Shown piece after piece: positions 34,530 through 43,130 of a stretch of DNA of 64,000 nt. Position 1 is the stretch's first letter. Each line of letters starts with the position of its first letter. Source of the DNA: UBA11090 sp035560555. Its GTDB lineage: Bacteria; Spirochaetota; Spirochaetia; Treponematales; Rectinemataceae. The DNA lies in contig DATMZF010000013.1 of the NCBI GenBank assembly GCA_035560555.1, forward strand, positions 1 to 64,000, given 5' to 3'. The notes beneath the pieces were generated by a model. It was not told where the DNA came from. It did not search any database and saw only the letters and a list, made by a program, of their open reading frames with translations. A program made the translations under genes and the position numbers.

Positions 34530-35396
34530 TCACCGAGAATCGGCGATGCGTTGACTGATTTTCACGATAAAATCCGTCATATACTTCGAAACATGCTTTT
34601 TCTGTCCAAAATCCCACTCTTTCCATGGCTGATAGATGGATTCGGGAATAAAGCCATCATCGACTTTCTTGGCATTAATGACATTGAGCATCTCCAGAAA
34701 CCTTCGGTCGCTCCCGCATCCTTTAACCTGGCTCAGGACATTGGCCACATGGAGGATATCGTACCAGATGGTGGGCAATTTCAATTTTCTAAAATCCGTG
34801 CCCATGTAGAATATATAAGGGTGTTTCACCGCGCTGTCCTCCCAGAGATCCAGGAGGCACTCCGCGCAGGCGGCTATTTCCTCGGCGTACTCGTCGCGGT
34901 ACAGGATGAGCAGCTTGAGCATTACCAAGGTAGCGTATGGGCATGGATCGCGTTTCTTTCCCGGACCTCGCCATTCTCCTAGCGCCTCCGATACCGCGCA
35001 TCCATAGCCACCGGCGCGGGGAAGTTTCGCCAGATACCGGACAGCGGCGTCCAACCTTGGATCGATCACGCCCATCGCTTTCAGGGCATACAGGGTGGTG
35101 GGAGCATCGCACAGCGCCCAGGCTTTCATGATTGTTCCGGCACCTCCGTGGGCGGCCGATATATCCATCGACAGGCAGGGGACGCCGTGTTCGTCCAGGG
35201 CGCTCAATATTCTGTCGACAATGCCCGCGATTCCTGGATCGTCGCGCTTCAATCCGATATCGGCGAGGAAAGCCAGCTTATGAAAGAATTGACTGGCGCT
35301 TCTATGACTGCTGATATGAGGCCCCGGCCATCCCCGCAGTTCCTGAATCAGCGCGGCGACTCTGGGATCGCCTGAAGACGAAGCCGTGGAATTCAT
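34530..35396 (-). CDS. hypothetical protein, possible alpha/alpha-toroid (terpenoid cyclase-like) fold
   Basis: A 288-residue soluble protein that I cannot assign firmly. Repeating helical stretches such as TTLYALKAMGVIDPRLDAAV, YATLVMLKLLILYRDEYAEE and LPTIWYDILHVANVLSQVKG resemble the repeats of prenyltransferase/squalene-cyclase-like alpha-toroids, but no catalytic motif is visible. It lies 9 bp before the patatin gene and 7 bp after the dehydrogenase, with GATGAGG upstream, so the three genes look like one operon. Confidence 0.6.
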   Translation of the reverse strand: MNSTASSSGDPRVAALIQELRGWPGPHISSHRSASQFFHKLAFLADIGLKRDDPGIAGIVDRILSALDEHGVPCLSMDISAAHGGAGTIMKAWALCDAPTTLYALKAMGVIDPRLDAAVRYLAKLPRAGGYGCAVSEALGEWRGPGKKRDPCPYATLVMLKLLILYRDEYAEEIAACAECLLDLWEDSAVKHPYIFYMGTDFRKLKLPTIWYDILHVANVLSQVKGCGSDRRFLEMLNVINAKKVDDGFIPESIYQPWKEWDFGQKKHVSKYMTDFIVKISQRIADSR

Positions 35397-35403
35397 GGCC
35401 TCA

Positions 35404-36363
35404 TCACGCCTTCACCACATTGACCGGCTTGCCGTCAGAAAAAGCCTTCAGGTTTTCCAGGGCGATATCCATGAGGCGCTGCCGCGATTCCCTCGGGGCC
35501 CAGGCGATATGCGGCGTTATGAGGCAGTTTTGTGCCTTCAGGAGAGGGTTGTCGGCCTTGATCGGCTCGCTCGAGACGACGTCCAGGGCCGCGGCTCCCA
35601 CCTTGCCGGACAGGAGGGCTTCGCGGAGATCCTCCTCGACGATGAGCGGCCCTCGCGACGTATTCACGATGAAGACCCCGTCCTTCATTTTCGATATGCT
35701 GTGTTTGTCGATAATTCCCTGCGTCGAAGGAAGGAGCGGGCAGTGAAGCGAGATGACATCCGAATGCGCGAACAGGACATCAAGATCGACATAGCGGCAG
35801 GTTTCCGATTCGAGCTCGGGAATTCTGCGCTCGTCGTTGGCCAAGATCTTCATTCCAAAGGCCTGCGCTATCCGCGCCGTCGCCTGCCCTATCCTGCCGA
35901 AGCCGATGACGCCCATCGTCTTGTCCGCGAGTTCCACGAGCGGGTATTTCCAGTAGCTCCAGTCGGCGCTCTTCGTCCACTCGCCCGCGAAGACCGATTC
36001 GGAATGCGCGCCGACGTGGTGGCAAAGCTCCAGAAGCAGCGCGAACGTCATCTGGGCGACAGCGTTCGTGCCGTAGGTGGGAATGTTCGATACGACGACG
36101 CCCTTTTCGGCGCAGGCCTCCACATCGATTATATTGTAGCCCGTGGCGAGCACGCCGATATACCTGACCCGCGGACAGGCATCTAGCGTCGCCCTGGCGA
36201 TCGGGACCTTGTTGGTTATGACCGCTTCGGCGTCGCCGATTCTTTGGACTATTCTATCGGAAGCCGTCCGCTCGTACACGGTGAGAGGGCCGATTTCCGC
36301 GAAGCCCGCCCAGCTCAGGTCGCCTGGATTTTCAGTGTAGCCGTCCAATATCACTATCCTCAT
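35404..36363 (-). CDS. D-2-hydroxyacid dehydrogenase (glycerate/phosphoglycerate dehydrogenase-like)
   Basis: A 319-residue NAD-dependent D-2-hydroxyacid dehydrogenase reducing or oxidising a 2-oxo/2-hydroxy acid. The NAD motif GVIGFGRIGQATARIA is near residue 147, the catalytic Arg in NTSRGPLI near 234, Glu in SSEPIKADNP near 264 and His in ITPHIAWAPRES near 284, all present. Hydroxypyruvate/glycerate is a common substrate, which is a guess here. It leads the operon with the alpha-toroid-like and patatin genes. Confidence 0.9.
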   Translation of the reverse strand: MRIVILDGYTENPGDLSWAGFAEIGPLTVYERTASDRIVQRIGDAEAVITNKVPIARATLDACPRVRYIGVLATGYNIIDVEACAEKGVVVSNIPTYGTNAVAQMTFALLLELCHHVGAHSESVFAGEWTKSADWSYWKYPLVELADKTMGVIGFGRIGQATARIAQAFGMKILANDERRIPELESETCRYVDLDVLFAHSDVISLHCPLLPSTQGIIDKHSISKMKDGVFIVNTSRGPLIVEEDLREALLSGKVGAAALDVVSSEPIKADNPLLKAQNCLITPHIAWAPRESRQRLMDIALENLKAFSDGKPVNVVKA

Positions 36364-36435
36364 GCGTCAAGCATAGTGGCAGAACCTCGGATAATGCAAG
36401 GTTGGCGGCCCGGATATCGAGCGCGAAGAGGGAAG

Positions 36436-37275
36436 CTATTTCGATCCCGGATCCTTTTCCGCAAGCGGTACCTGAATTTCCGTGAGCCAGTCCTCCGAGC
36501 TATCCTTGTTCCATATTCCGTCAATGAAAGATTCGCGTGGATTTTCCGCGGGGACAAAACCGTTCGCTTCGATCCATTCGTATACGGCTTTGTAAGCGAA
36601 CGACAGGGTCGAATACGGCCCTTTGTGCATCACGCAAGCCGCCTGGGGCACCCGATCGATCAGCTTGAACTTTATGGTGTCGGTTTCCTTTCCGTTGCCT
36701 CGGCTTGTCACGGCTTCGCAGAATTCCATATCCATGTCGTGTTCGCGATATTCGCCGTCGTGGTAGATGATGAAACAGTAGAACGGATCTTCCGCGCAAC
36801 GGAGCTCGGGATTCGCCGCGGTCATCTCCGCGCCTATCCTGGGTATTTCGGTAAAATAACTGTCATAGGACTCGACGATCATCCTTGTGCCGTACACGAG
36901 GACGCGCGGAAGTTCCTTGATCACGACTTCATAACTCATATATTCTTCCCTTCCAAGATTATCGAGATAGTGGGTGATGGACGCGAGCTGGGTAGAGGTC
37001 TCGCGGACCTGCTTTTCCAGCTCGCGCTTGCGATCGGACAGGAGAGCGCCGACATTATTCCCCGCGAGGATTTGATGGATTTCGGAGATAGGAAATCCGC
37101 ATTGACGAAGGGCCACTATCTTGTGCGTCAGAGCCAGCTGACCGGTGGAATAGTAGCGGTAGCCATTGATCGGATCGATCCAGTCCGGCTCGAGCAGCCC
37201 TTCAGACTCATAGAAGCGGAGAGCTTTTATCGTTACCTTGGTAAAGCGCGAAAACTGTCCGATCCGGTACATCAT
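36436..37275 (-). CDS. MerR-family regulator with GyrI-like effector-binding domain
   Basis: A 279-residue regulator: N-terminal MerR winged helix (RIGQFSRFTKVTIKALRFYESEGLLEP, residues 4-30 region, and GYRYYS), coiled coil near 85-115, then a GyrI/BmrR-like drug-binding domain. It directly follows the ABC-2 permease gene and starts at ATG 37275 or 37272 behind GGGAG. The operon promoter at 38751-38781 has the 19-bp spacer typical of MerR targets, so it likely activates its own operon in response to a small lipophilic compound. Confidence 0.9.
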   Translation of the reverse strand: MMYRIGQFSRFTKVTIKALRFYESEGLLEPDWIDPINGYRYYSTGQLALTHKIVALRQCGFPISEIHQILAGNNVGALLSDRKRELEKQVRETSTQLASITHYLDNLGREEYMSYEVVIKELPRVLVYGTRMIVESYDSYFTEIPRIGAEMTAANPELRCAEDPFYCFIIYHDGEYREHDMDMEFCEAVTSRGNGKETDTIKFKLIDRVPQAACVMHKGPYSTLSFAYKAVYEWIEANGFVPAENPRESFIDGIWNKDSSEDWLTEIQVPLAEKDPGSK

Positions 37276-37992
37276 CTACTCCCATTTAAACGCCCTGAGC
37301 GACACAAGGTATGATACAACAGCCAATGTCGCCAGGACAACGATCTTTACGGCGTCAGCCGAGAGTTCCGTGCCGAGAATGGCGCCCTTCAGAAGCTTGA
37401 TCCCCAAGGTGAGCGGAAATATGTCTGAGAAAAACCGCAGGCCTTTCGGCATGATTTCGTAAGGCAGCGTCGCTCCCGAAAGAAATAGCATCGGGAAGTA
37501 GAGAACCGTGCAGACGATGTTCGCGGTTTTTACGTTAGGGACGACGCTCGCTACAAGGTAGCCGATGCCGAAAATGGAACACTCCACAAAAAGAAAGGTG
37601 AGGATATATCGTAAGGCCGATCCGCGTATTTCCATTCCGAAGACTAACCTGGCGACAAGGTAGACTGCCAGTCCTGAAACGATGGCCAAGGCGGCCTGCA
37701 CGGCCGACACCGCGAGAAGAAGCTGGAATGGACTGACCGGCGTGACCTTGAATTTCTTCAATATCTTGGCATGGCGGTAGCTCGCTAGGGTGAGGGGAAG
37801 TCCCATCAAGCCGGCGGCGCAGATGCCGATCGACGCGATTCCCCCAAACCCGAGTCTGATCGCTTCGGGGCTGGAGATAAAACCTAAGAGGAACATGACG
37901 CCGATGGGAAAAAGTATGCCGAAAAAGAGCATATCGAGGCCACGAAAGGCCAGTTTCATTTCGGTCTTGAGCAGAACCAGGAATGACTTCAT
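37276..37992 (-). CDS. ABC-2 type exporter permease
   Basis: A 238-residue membrane protein with six hydrophobic segments, typical of ABC-2 drug/lipid export permeases (N-terminal KTEMKLAFRGLDMLFFGILFP, later LYFPMLFLSGATLPYEIMP near 165). It works with the ATPase encoded just upstream, with an ATGA overlap, probably exporting a drug-like compound under MerR control. Confidence 0.9.
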   Translation of the reverse strand: MKSFLVLLKTEMKLAFRGLDMLFFGILFPIGVMFLLGFISSPEAIRLGFGGIASIGICAAGLMGLPLTLASYRHAKILKKFKVTPVSPFQLLLAVSAVQAALAIVSGLAVYLVARLVFGMEIRGSALRYILTFLFVECSIFGIGYLVASVVPNVKTANIVCTVLYFPMLFLSGATLPYEIMPKGLRFFSDIFPLTLGIKLLKGAILGTELSADAVKIVVLATLAVVSYLVSLRAFKWE

Positions 37993-38729
37993 ACGGCGAC
38001 CTCCCCACCTTCCGCTTCATCATCGGCCAGATAGAGAAGGAAGACTTCTTCCAGGTTCTTGAGCCCCTGTTCCGCGACGAGTTCGGCGGGACGCCCGCGC
38101 GCCACGACTTTTCCCTTCTTCAGTATTAAGATCCGGTCGCAGAGGCGCTCAACTTCGTCCATGTAGTGGGAGGTGAGGATGATGGTTACGCCGGATTTCC
38201 TGAGGGCGTCAAGGCAGTCCCAGATATCGCGGCGCGCCTTCGGATCCAATCCCGTGGTGAGTTCGTCGAGAAAAAGAATTTCCGGTTCGGGGATCAGCGC
38301 GAGTAGCACTGAAAGCTTCTGTCTTTCCCCGCCAGAAAGTTCGCTGATCAACGTCTTCCCCTTGTCCTTGAGCCCGAAACTATCCAGGAGAAGTGTCCAG
38401 TCGCCTCGGTGGGGATAGAGCGCCGCCGCGACCTCGCAGGCTTCATTCACCTTGAGTTTGTCCTGATAGGCGCTGTCCTGGAACTGTACGGTGACGCGGG
38501 CGAAAAGTTGTCTGCGGTTCAGGATTGGATCGAGGCCAAGGATCCGCACGGAACCCGCATCGGCCTTTTTCGTGCCGAGGATGCACTCGATTGTCGTCGT
38601 CTTCCCCGCGCCGTTGTGGCCTAGCAGTCCGAAGATCTCCCCTCGCTCCACGCTGATGTCGATCCCATCGATCGCCTTTATGCCCCCATAGCTTTTTTCT
38701 AGTCCCGCAACATTGAGTATGGCATTCAT
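37989..38729 (-). CDS. ABC-2 type exporter, ATP-binding protein
   Basis: A 246-residue ABC ATPase: Walker A GHNGAGKTTT near 38, signature ELSGGERQKLSVLLAL near 132, Walker B ILFLDELTTGLD near 156 (Glu-Leu rather than Glu-Pro) and LTSHYMDEVE near 188. It starts at ATG 38729 with GGAGG at 6 nt spacing; a TTG two codons earlier is unlikely. First gene of the exporter-MerR operon. Confidence 0.92.
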   Translation of the reverse strand: MNAILNVAGLEKSYGGIKAIDGIDISVERGEIFGLLGHNGAGKTTTIECILGTKKADAGSVRILGLDPILNRRQLFARVTVQFQDSAYQDKLKVNEACEVAAALYPHRGDWTLLLDSFGLKDKGKTLISELSGGERQKLSVLLALIPEPEILFLDELTTGLDPKARRDIWDCLDALRKSGVTIILTSHYMDEVERLCDRILILKKGKVVARGRPAELVAEQGLKNLEEVFLLYLADDEAEGGEVAV

Positions 38730-38750
38730 TGTCAACCTCCGATCTGTCGA

Positions 38751-38781
38751 AGGCTAAAATCTCCCGTTAGGGGAGGGTCAA
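38751..38781 (-). promoter_or_regulatory. MerR-type promoter (19-bp spacer with inverted repeat)
   Basis: On the minus strand TTGACC (38781-38776), a 19-bp spacer holding the inverted repeat CTCCC-CTAAC-GGGAG, and TAGCCT (38756-38751), 21 bp before the ATPase start. The overlong spacer is the hallmark of promoters activated by MerR proteins through DNA distortion. Confidence 0.75.
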
Positions 38782-38854
38782 GAGGAAAAGCGCTCATGTC
38801 GGCGTATTTATCTTTTTTAGCGTTTTTCTCAAGAAGGGACGATCAGGGCGATAA

Positions 38855-39022
38855 CTAATTTTTAAAAAGAGACTCCCGGCGATTGCCGAAGCCACCGCCA
38901 TCGACCGTGGGCAGCTGTTTCGCGAAATCATGGCACAGCGCGAAGGCGAGCCCGACAGAAAGCGTATCGACGATGGGCTGGACAAAAAAATGGACGCGTC
39001 GCGAAATAACTCTATTTTCTGA
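38855..39022 (+). pseudogene. possible 3' gene remnant of unknown family
   Basis: An open segment of 55 codons ending at TGA 39020-39022, bounded upstream by an in-frame TAA (38852) and lacking a plausible start codon in its first half. Codons from 38879 on are GC-rich at third positions like real genes of this window, and the translation (AIAEATAIDRGQLFREIMAQ, then REGEPDRKRIDDGLDKK) looks protein-like. The AIDRGQLFREI stretch faintly recalls the end of DUF1318/YdbL proteins. Low confidence. Confidence 0.3.
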
Positions 39023-39227
39023 TTTTCCGTACCGTACGCTCTTTTGAAGCTTTTTTCCCCGCCAGCAGGAAAAGCGCTTCACCATGATACAGAAAAACGC
39101 GATTCCTGTAAATAAAAGCGGACGACGCACGAGGAACATCGATCTATGCTTTACGGACGGTTGGAGTCTTTGACGTGATTTTGTAGTTCGGAGCGCCGTA
39201 TTGGTATGGTCATTTACGGCAGCCGTA

Positions 39228-39257
39228 TTGATAAGCTCTTTCGAAGGCCTGTACTAT
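39228..39257 (+). promoter_or_regulatory. predicted promoter of the Fe-S aldo/keto reductase gene
   Basis: TTGATA (39228-39233), 18-bp spacer, TACTAT (39252-39257), about 65 bp before the start codon. Two copies of GCCGTATTG lie just upstream or overlapping. Confidence 0.4.
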
Positions 39258-39324
39258 AGCAGCAAATTGAGCCACTCAGACGCTCATCCAGGTGACGGAA
39301 GCGCTGATCCGCGGGGGAAATCGT

Positions 39325-40470
39325 ATGAACTATCGCAAGCTTGGCCGTACGGGTATCGATGTCTCAGCGCTTGGCTTCGGATGCATGCGCCTGCCAACCC
39401 TGGGCAGCGCCGACAGAATAGACGAAATCGCTTCGACAAGCCTGCTGCATGAGGCGATCGAGTCGGGCATCAACTATATCGATACAGCGTGGTTCTATCA
39501 CTCGACGAGCATGTCCCAACCAGGAAGCAGCGAACCTTTCGTGGGCCAGGCCCTCAAGGGCGGCTGGCGGGAACGCATTCTGCTCGCCACGAAACTGCCG
39601 CAGCAACTCGTCGTTGCGCGCGACGATATGGACAACTTCCTCGAGCGGCAGCTCGAAAGACTTCAGACGGAGCGACTGGATTTCTATCTCGTGCACGCGC
39701 TCAACGGAGACGCCTGGAACCGCATGAGGGATCTCGGCCTGAGGGAGTTCCTCGACAAAGCGCGCGAACGGGGCCTCATTCGCTTTCCTGCTTTTTCGTT
39801 CCATGGAAAGAAGGAAGACTTCACTCGGATCATCGACGAGTATGATGGTTGGGCATTCGGACAGATACAGTACAATTACATAGACGCGGATTATCAGGCA
39901 GGGTATTCGGGACTCCGTTACGCTGCCGAAAAAGGACTCGGTGTGGTAGTGATGGAACCTCTGAAAGGCGGACGCCTCGCCGGGAACCTGCCCCCAGGAA
40001 TGAAAGAGGTTTTCGAAAAGCGTCCCGAGGCCTGGAGTCCCGCGGAATGGGGGCTGCGCTACGTATGGAACGAACCCGGAGTGAGCCTGCTTCTGTCGGG
40101 GATGGGAGATGTCGCGCAACTTCGTGAAAATCTGCGAACGGCCGAGGCGTCCGAGGTGAATACGCTGACGCCTGGACAGCATGCCGTGTACGAAGAGGCG
40201 CGCAACACGATGCGCGCGCGGATGAAGGCCGACTGCAGCGCCTGCCGTTACTGCCAGCCCTGTCCCATGGGCGTGCAGATTCCCGAATTGCTCGCCGCGT
40301 ACAACAAAGCTTCGGTCTGGGATACGAAAGACCCGATGTTCACCGGCTATGGGCAGATAAAGGGCAAACCCGAGGCCTGCGTGGACTGTGGTCAATGCGA
40401 GTCCATGTGCCCGCAGGACCTCCCGATTCGCGGCTTGCTTAAAGAGGTTGCGGGCACCTTCGGCGCCTGA
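39325..40470 (+). CDS. aldo/keto reductase with C-terminal 2[4Fe-4S] ferredoxin-like region
   Basis: A 381-residue protein. The N-terminal AKR barrel has the tetrad residues Asp in NYIDTAWFY near 52, Tyr of WFYHS, Lys in LATKLP near 88 and His in YLVHALN near 122. The last 80 residues carry two cysteine groups, CSACRYCQPCP and CVDCGQCESMCP, that can bind iron-sulfur clusters. Such proteins are common in anaerobes; electron donor and substrate are not established for this one. Start ATG 39325 (MNYRKLGRTG, family-like) follows GGGGGAAA; a GTG at 39292 is less likely. Confidence 0.9.
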   Translation: MNYRKLGRTGIDVSALGFGCMRLPTLGSADRIDEIASTSLLHEAIESGINYIDTAWFYHSTSMSQPGSSEPFVGQALKGGWRERILLATKLPQQLVVARDDMDNFLERQLERLQTERLDFYLVHALNGDAWNRMRDLGLREFLDKARERGLIRFPAFSFHGKKEDFTRIIDEYDGWAFGQIQYNYIDADYQAGYSGLRYAAEKGLGVVVMEPLKGGRLAGNLPPGMKEVFEKRPEAWSPAEWGLRYVWNEPGVSLLLSGMGDVAQLRENLRTAEASEVNTLTPGQHAVYEEARNTMRARMKADCSACRYCQPCPMGVQIPELLAAYNKASVWDTKDPMFTGYGQIKGKPEACVDCGQCESMCPQDLPIRGLLKEVAGTFGA

Positions 40471-40477
40471 TTATCGA

Positions 40478-40999
40478 TCAGTACGCATACGTGACGAAAC
40501 CGGAATAATCGTTCTTGACGCCCTGAATATCCAGCATCGCCGAAACCTCTCCGCGATGGTGAATGCTGTGGGTCAGGACATGGAGAATAGTCTGATAATT
40601 TGGCTTCTCGAACACATCGCCCCTTATATTTTTGTATTGGACCGTCTTCATCAGCTCTTCGTCGCCCAGTTCTTCGATATAATCGATGAGCAAGGCATCT
40701 AACTCATCTAAGAGCGAGGATGACTCATCGACATTGCCGGCAAGCCTGGCCCTTATGGCGTCCATCTCCGAAGCGATCGTTTTGCTGCTCTCCAGCGATG
40801 CGTAAGCGCCGAAGGAGGCGAAGCGCTTGAGCCATATAGCCTCGGCCGACGCGATGTGACCCAAGCCGGCGATAGCGGTATGGTAAAAAGTCCCGCAGTC
40901 CTTCGCGATCTTTTCCCTGTCCGCGCCCTTCATGATCCCGCACATGGCCTGGTTGGCCTGTCTGTTGTATTTGGCCATAGCGATAAGGCAATCTTTCAT
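40478..40999 (-). CDS. DinB-family (DinB/YfiT) four-helix protein
   Basis: A 173-residue DinB-like helix-bundle protein. Likely metal-binding histidines are in TFYHTAIAGLGH near 45 and in HVLTHSIHHRGE near 140, as in family members, some of which are thiol-dependent transferases. Role unknown; stress-related functions are common for the family. Start ATG 40999 behind AAGGAG at 6 nt. Convergent with the aldo/keto reductase and divergent from the exported protein gene. Confidence 0.85.
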   Translation of the reverse strand: MKDCLIAMAKYNRQANQAMCGIMKGADREKIAKDCGTFYHTAIAGLGHIASAEAIWLKRFASFGAYASLESSKTIASEMDAIRARLAGNVDESSSLLDELDALLIDYIEELGDEELMKTVQYKNIRGDVFEKPNYQTILHVLTHSIHHRGEVSAMLDIQGVKNDYSGFVTYAY

Positions 41000-41148
41000 A
41001 TCTGGCTCCTTATGACGGAATTTTAATGCCGATGCGAATATATAGCCAGCCAATTCTCACGCATCGCGTATGTGCGCTGCCGAACAGACCACTCCGCGCT
41101 TTAGTCGTATTCTCAAACCGTATAGAGAATTCAGATAAGGAGGCGATA

Positions 41149-41664
41149 ATGAAAAAAATGATCTCTGTTCTCGCGCTCGCGATTTTGGCCAGCGGCGCCG
41201 CATACGCCCAAATTCCCGTCAATATGGACAAAGGCGACCTGGCGGCCGCCGTGGGCTTCAACTTCGGATGGGATTACGGCATCGGGGGAAGCGTCGAGTA
41301 TATGTTCGCGCGTGTCGATCTCGCGGATTCCGTGCCGATCACCTTCGGCCTCGCGGCCAGGGGCGGCGTTGGTTTCATCTACGGAACCAACTTCACACTC
41401 GTCGGTCTCGTCACCGCCCACTTCGGGCTCGGGTTCATCGCCGACCTTCCCTATTGGCTCAAAAAATTCGACTTTTACTATGGCTTGGGTCTGGGATTCG
41501 GCTTCGATCCCGCCTTCAACATAGGGATAGGCAATGGCGGAGGGATATCCTACTTCCTCTACCCCAATCTCGCGATCTATTCTTCCGTCATCTACGCTCG
41601 TTTTTTCGACGTGAACGCAGGAGGCAGCGGCTTCGGGAGCATAGGTCTGATCTTCAAGATCTGA
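41149..41664 (+). CDS. exported hypothetical protein, probable small outer-membrane beta-barrel
   Basis: A 171-residue protein with a signal peptide (1-21, MKKMISVLALAILASG core, cleavage after AYAQ) and alternating Gly/aromatic stretches such as AAAVGFNFGWDYGIGGSVEYMF, YYGLGLGFGF and IYARFFDVNAGGSGFGSIGL ending in a hydrophobic ...GLIFKI. That pattern and the terminal Phe-Lys-Ile suggest an eight-strand outer-membrane barrel. No family was recognised. Start behind AAGGAGG. Confidence 0.65.
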   Translation: MKKMISVLALAILASGAAYAQIPVNMDKGDLAAAVGFNFGWDYGIGGSVEYMFARVDLADSVPITFGLAARGGVGFIYGTNFTLVGLVTAHFGLGFIADLPYWLKKFDFYYGLGLGFGFDPAFNIGIGNGGGISYFLYPNLAIYSSVIYARFFDVNAGGSGFGSIGLIFKI

Positions 41665-41671
41665 GAGGGAC

Positions 41672-41699
41672 GATACAGCGGCCCTTCAGCCGCTGTATC
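41672..41699. other. stem-loop between convergent genes
   Basis: GATACAGCGGC (41672-41682) pairs perfectly with GCCGCTGTATC (41689-41699), loop 6. It overlaps the stop of the ASRT-like gene and may terminate both transcripts, although no long T-run follows. Confidence 0.5.
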
Positions 41700-42054
41700 C
41701 CATAACGGTGTAAAAAGCCATATTCTGCTGGCGCGTATCGAGCCTTCCGTACTGCGCGACTACGGGAATGTCGGCATTGACGCGTAGAGCGTACTGCGTT
41801 TCACGGGGAATTCTGATGCCGACATCGTCGACATTATCGAGCCTGAAACAACGGACTCGGCGGGCCGCGACTATCACGGGAGCGAGCACGATCGGTTCCT
41901 TGTCGGTAAAATAGAGACAAAAGACAATAGAAGCGTCGGCATCATTCATGTTGAGGACAATGAGCGATTCATGACCTTTCAGCGGGGAATCCCCCGGCGG
42001 CGGCAGTTCGAGATCGGGATAGACCCATTGCTTTTTCCCCATATCGTCCTTCAT
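41686..42054 (-). CDS. sensory-rhodopsin-transducer (ASRT) family protein
   Basis: A 122-residue soluble protein that resembles the Anabaena sensory rhodopsin transducer over its whole length: GKKQWVYPDLELPP at the N-terminus, GHESLIVLNMNDADASIV near 28, TDKEPI near 50, RCFRLDN near 68 and ADIPVVAQYGRLDTRQQNMAF near 95. No rhodopsin gene is in the window. The family is a small beta-structured domain thought to bind small molecules. Here it is the last gene of a sugar uptake operon, so a sugar-sensing or carbohydrate-binding role is more likely than photosensing. A paralogue lies at 59440-59805. Start behind AGGAGG. Confidence 0.8.
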   Translation of the reverse strand: MKDDMGKKQWVYPDLELPPPGDSPLKGHESLIVLNMNDADASIVFCLYFTDKEPIVLAPVIVAARRVRCFRLDNVDDVGIRIPRETQYALRVNADIPVVAQYGRLDTRQQNMAFYTVMGYSG

Positions 42055-42083
42055 TTTTCCTCCTACTCACGCGGAGCGAAGAT

Positions 42084-43130
42084 TCATCTCGCGCCCTCGA
42101 TATGCGCGTCTTCCAGCCTGTCGCAGAATCCGCAAGCGTACCGCAGGGTTATTCCGCCGCCGGGCGGAAGATGCTTGATATTGCCCAGGGCCTTTTCGTT
42201 CTCGAATCCCGTGGGACCGGCTGTCGAGGGAAGCTGGAACCCGCAGGCCCCGCGGTCCGCTGTATGGGTAATCCACAGCACATGATGATCGAGCCCGGAT
42301 GTTTCCTGGCTCACCCAGCGGCAGGTGCCGTCCGCGTATGCCATTATGGACCCCGCCGAGTCCCTCGCCGCGTTCCTGTCGTCCATTATGGCGACCAGCT
42401 CAGGTTCATAGTTGGCTGCCTGATCTATACGCTTCAGCAAGCCGGGATCCGCGGACAGGCCGGGGAACAACTCATTCCTGACGCCGACGTGCGCGGGATC
42501 GAAAGGCGTCGTCGAAAGCAGCTGTTTAGCGCTGGCGAATGAAAAGTTTATATGCGCCAGATACATGTAATCCATGACCTTGGCCGTCGGGTTTTCAAGG
42601 CGCAGTTCGGCGCGCAGCGACAACCCATCGGGCGGAATGCGCAGGCTTGGAACGCAGTAATACTCGGCGATAAAGGGAACATGCCAGTGGATGCGACCGC
42701 CCAGGGACAGCATCTCTCGCCCATCGTCGTTCGCCACTTCGATCCATGCTTCATCGAACCTGGAAACGGGCAGCTCCCCGTGGTGCGGATGCGAATCCAC
42801 GGCGCCAGGATTGCCCATCGCCGTCATCCCGCAATGGATCAAGAATCCGCCGTAATTCTGGAGAAAATTCTTGCCGTACGAGGGTTCCGCCACGAAACCT
42901 TCGAACTTCTGACTTTTTCCATCGACGCTCCAATCCCATATCTGCTGCCCCAGATACGGAAGCCACACGAACTCGCCACGTCCGGATCGGATACGGACGG
43001 CTTCCACGCCCGACCGATAACGGAACAGACTCGCCGCATAGGAGGAAGATTCTAGAAACTCATGTTCTTTTTCCGAGAACATCGAAGGATTCAGGGTACA
43101 TATCACGGGAGCGCCTCGCTTTATAGCCAT
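42084..43130 (-). CDS. DUF4432 aldose 1-epimerase-like protein
   Basis: A 348-residue protein of the galactose-mutarotase-like fold, DUF4432 type. Visible segments are FVWLPYLGQQIWDWSVDGK near 58, NYGGFLIHCGMTAMGNPG near 92, HPHHGELP near 112 and TDRGACGFQLPSTAGPTGFE near 298. Members bind sugars and may interconvert anomers; some are linked to sugar isomerase steps. It follows the glycosidase-like gene with a 10-bp overlap if ATG 43130 is used; ATG 43160 is the alternative and neither has a clear ribosome binding site. Confidence 0.75.
   Translation of the reverse strand: MAIKRGAPVICTLNPSMFSEKEHEFLESSSYAASLFRYRSGVEAVRIRSGRGEFVWLPYLGQQIWDWSVDGKSQKFEGFVAEPSYGKNFLQNYGGFLIHCGMTAMGNPGAVDSHPHHGELPVSRFDEAWIEVANDDGREMLSLGGRIHWHVPFIAEYYCVPSLRIPPDGLSLRAELRLENPTAKVMDYMYLAHINFSFASAKQLLSTTPFDPAHVGVRNELFPGLSADPGLLKRIDQAANYEPELVAIMDDRNAARDSAGSIMAYADGTCRWVSQETSGLDHHVLWITHTADRGACGFQLPSTAGPTGFENEKALGNIKHLPPGGGITLRYACGFCDRLEDAHIEGAR

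Larger units (their letters stand above)
38730..39324. other. 595-bp gene-poor stretch
   Basis: The longest gap in the window. It holds the MerR-type promoter at its left end, a possible gene remnant (38855-39022) and a predicted promoter for the aldo/keto reductase at its right end. Composition is more AT-rich than the flanks. No tRNA, repeat array or convincing intact gene is seen. Confidence 0.6.

Noticed and set aside
38855..39139. 94-residue minus-strand frame in the large gap
   Set aside because: No ribosome binding site, no conserved feature and an unbalanced composition; the plus strand looks more coding-like there.
39364..40395. 343-residue minus-strand frame
   Set aside because: Shadow of the Fe-S aldo/keto reductase, whose motifs are clear on the plus strand.
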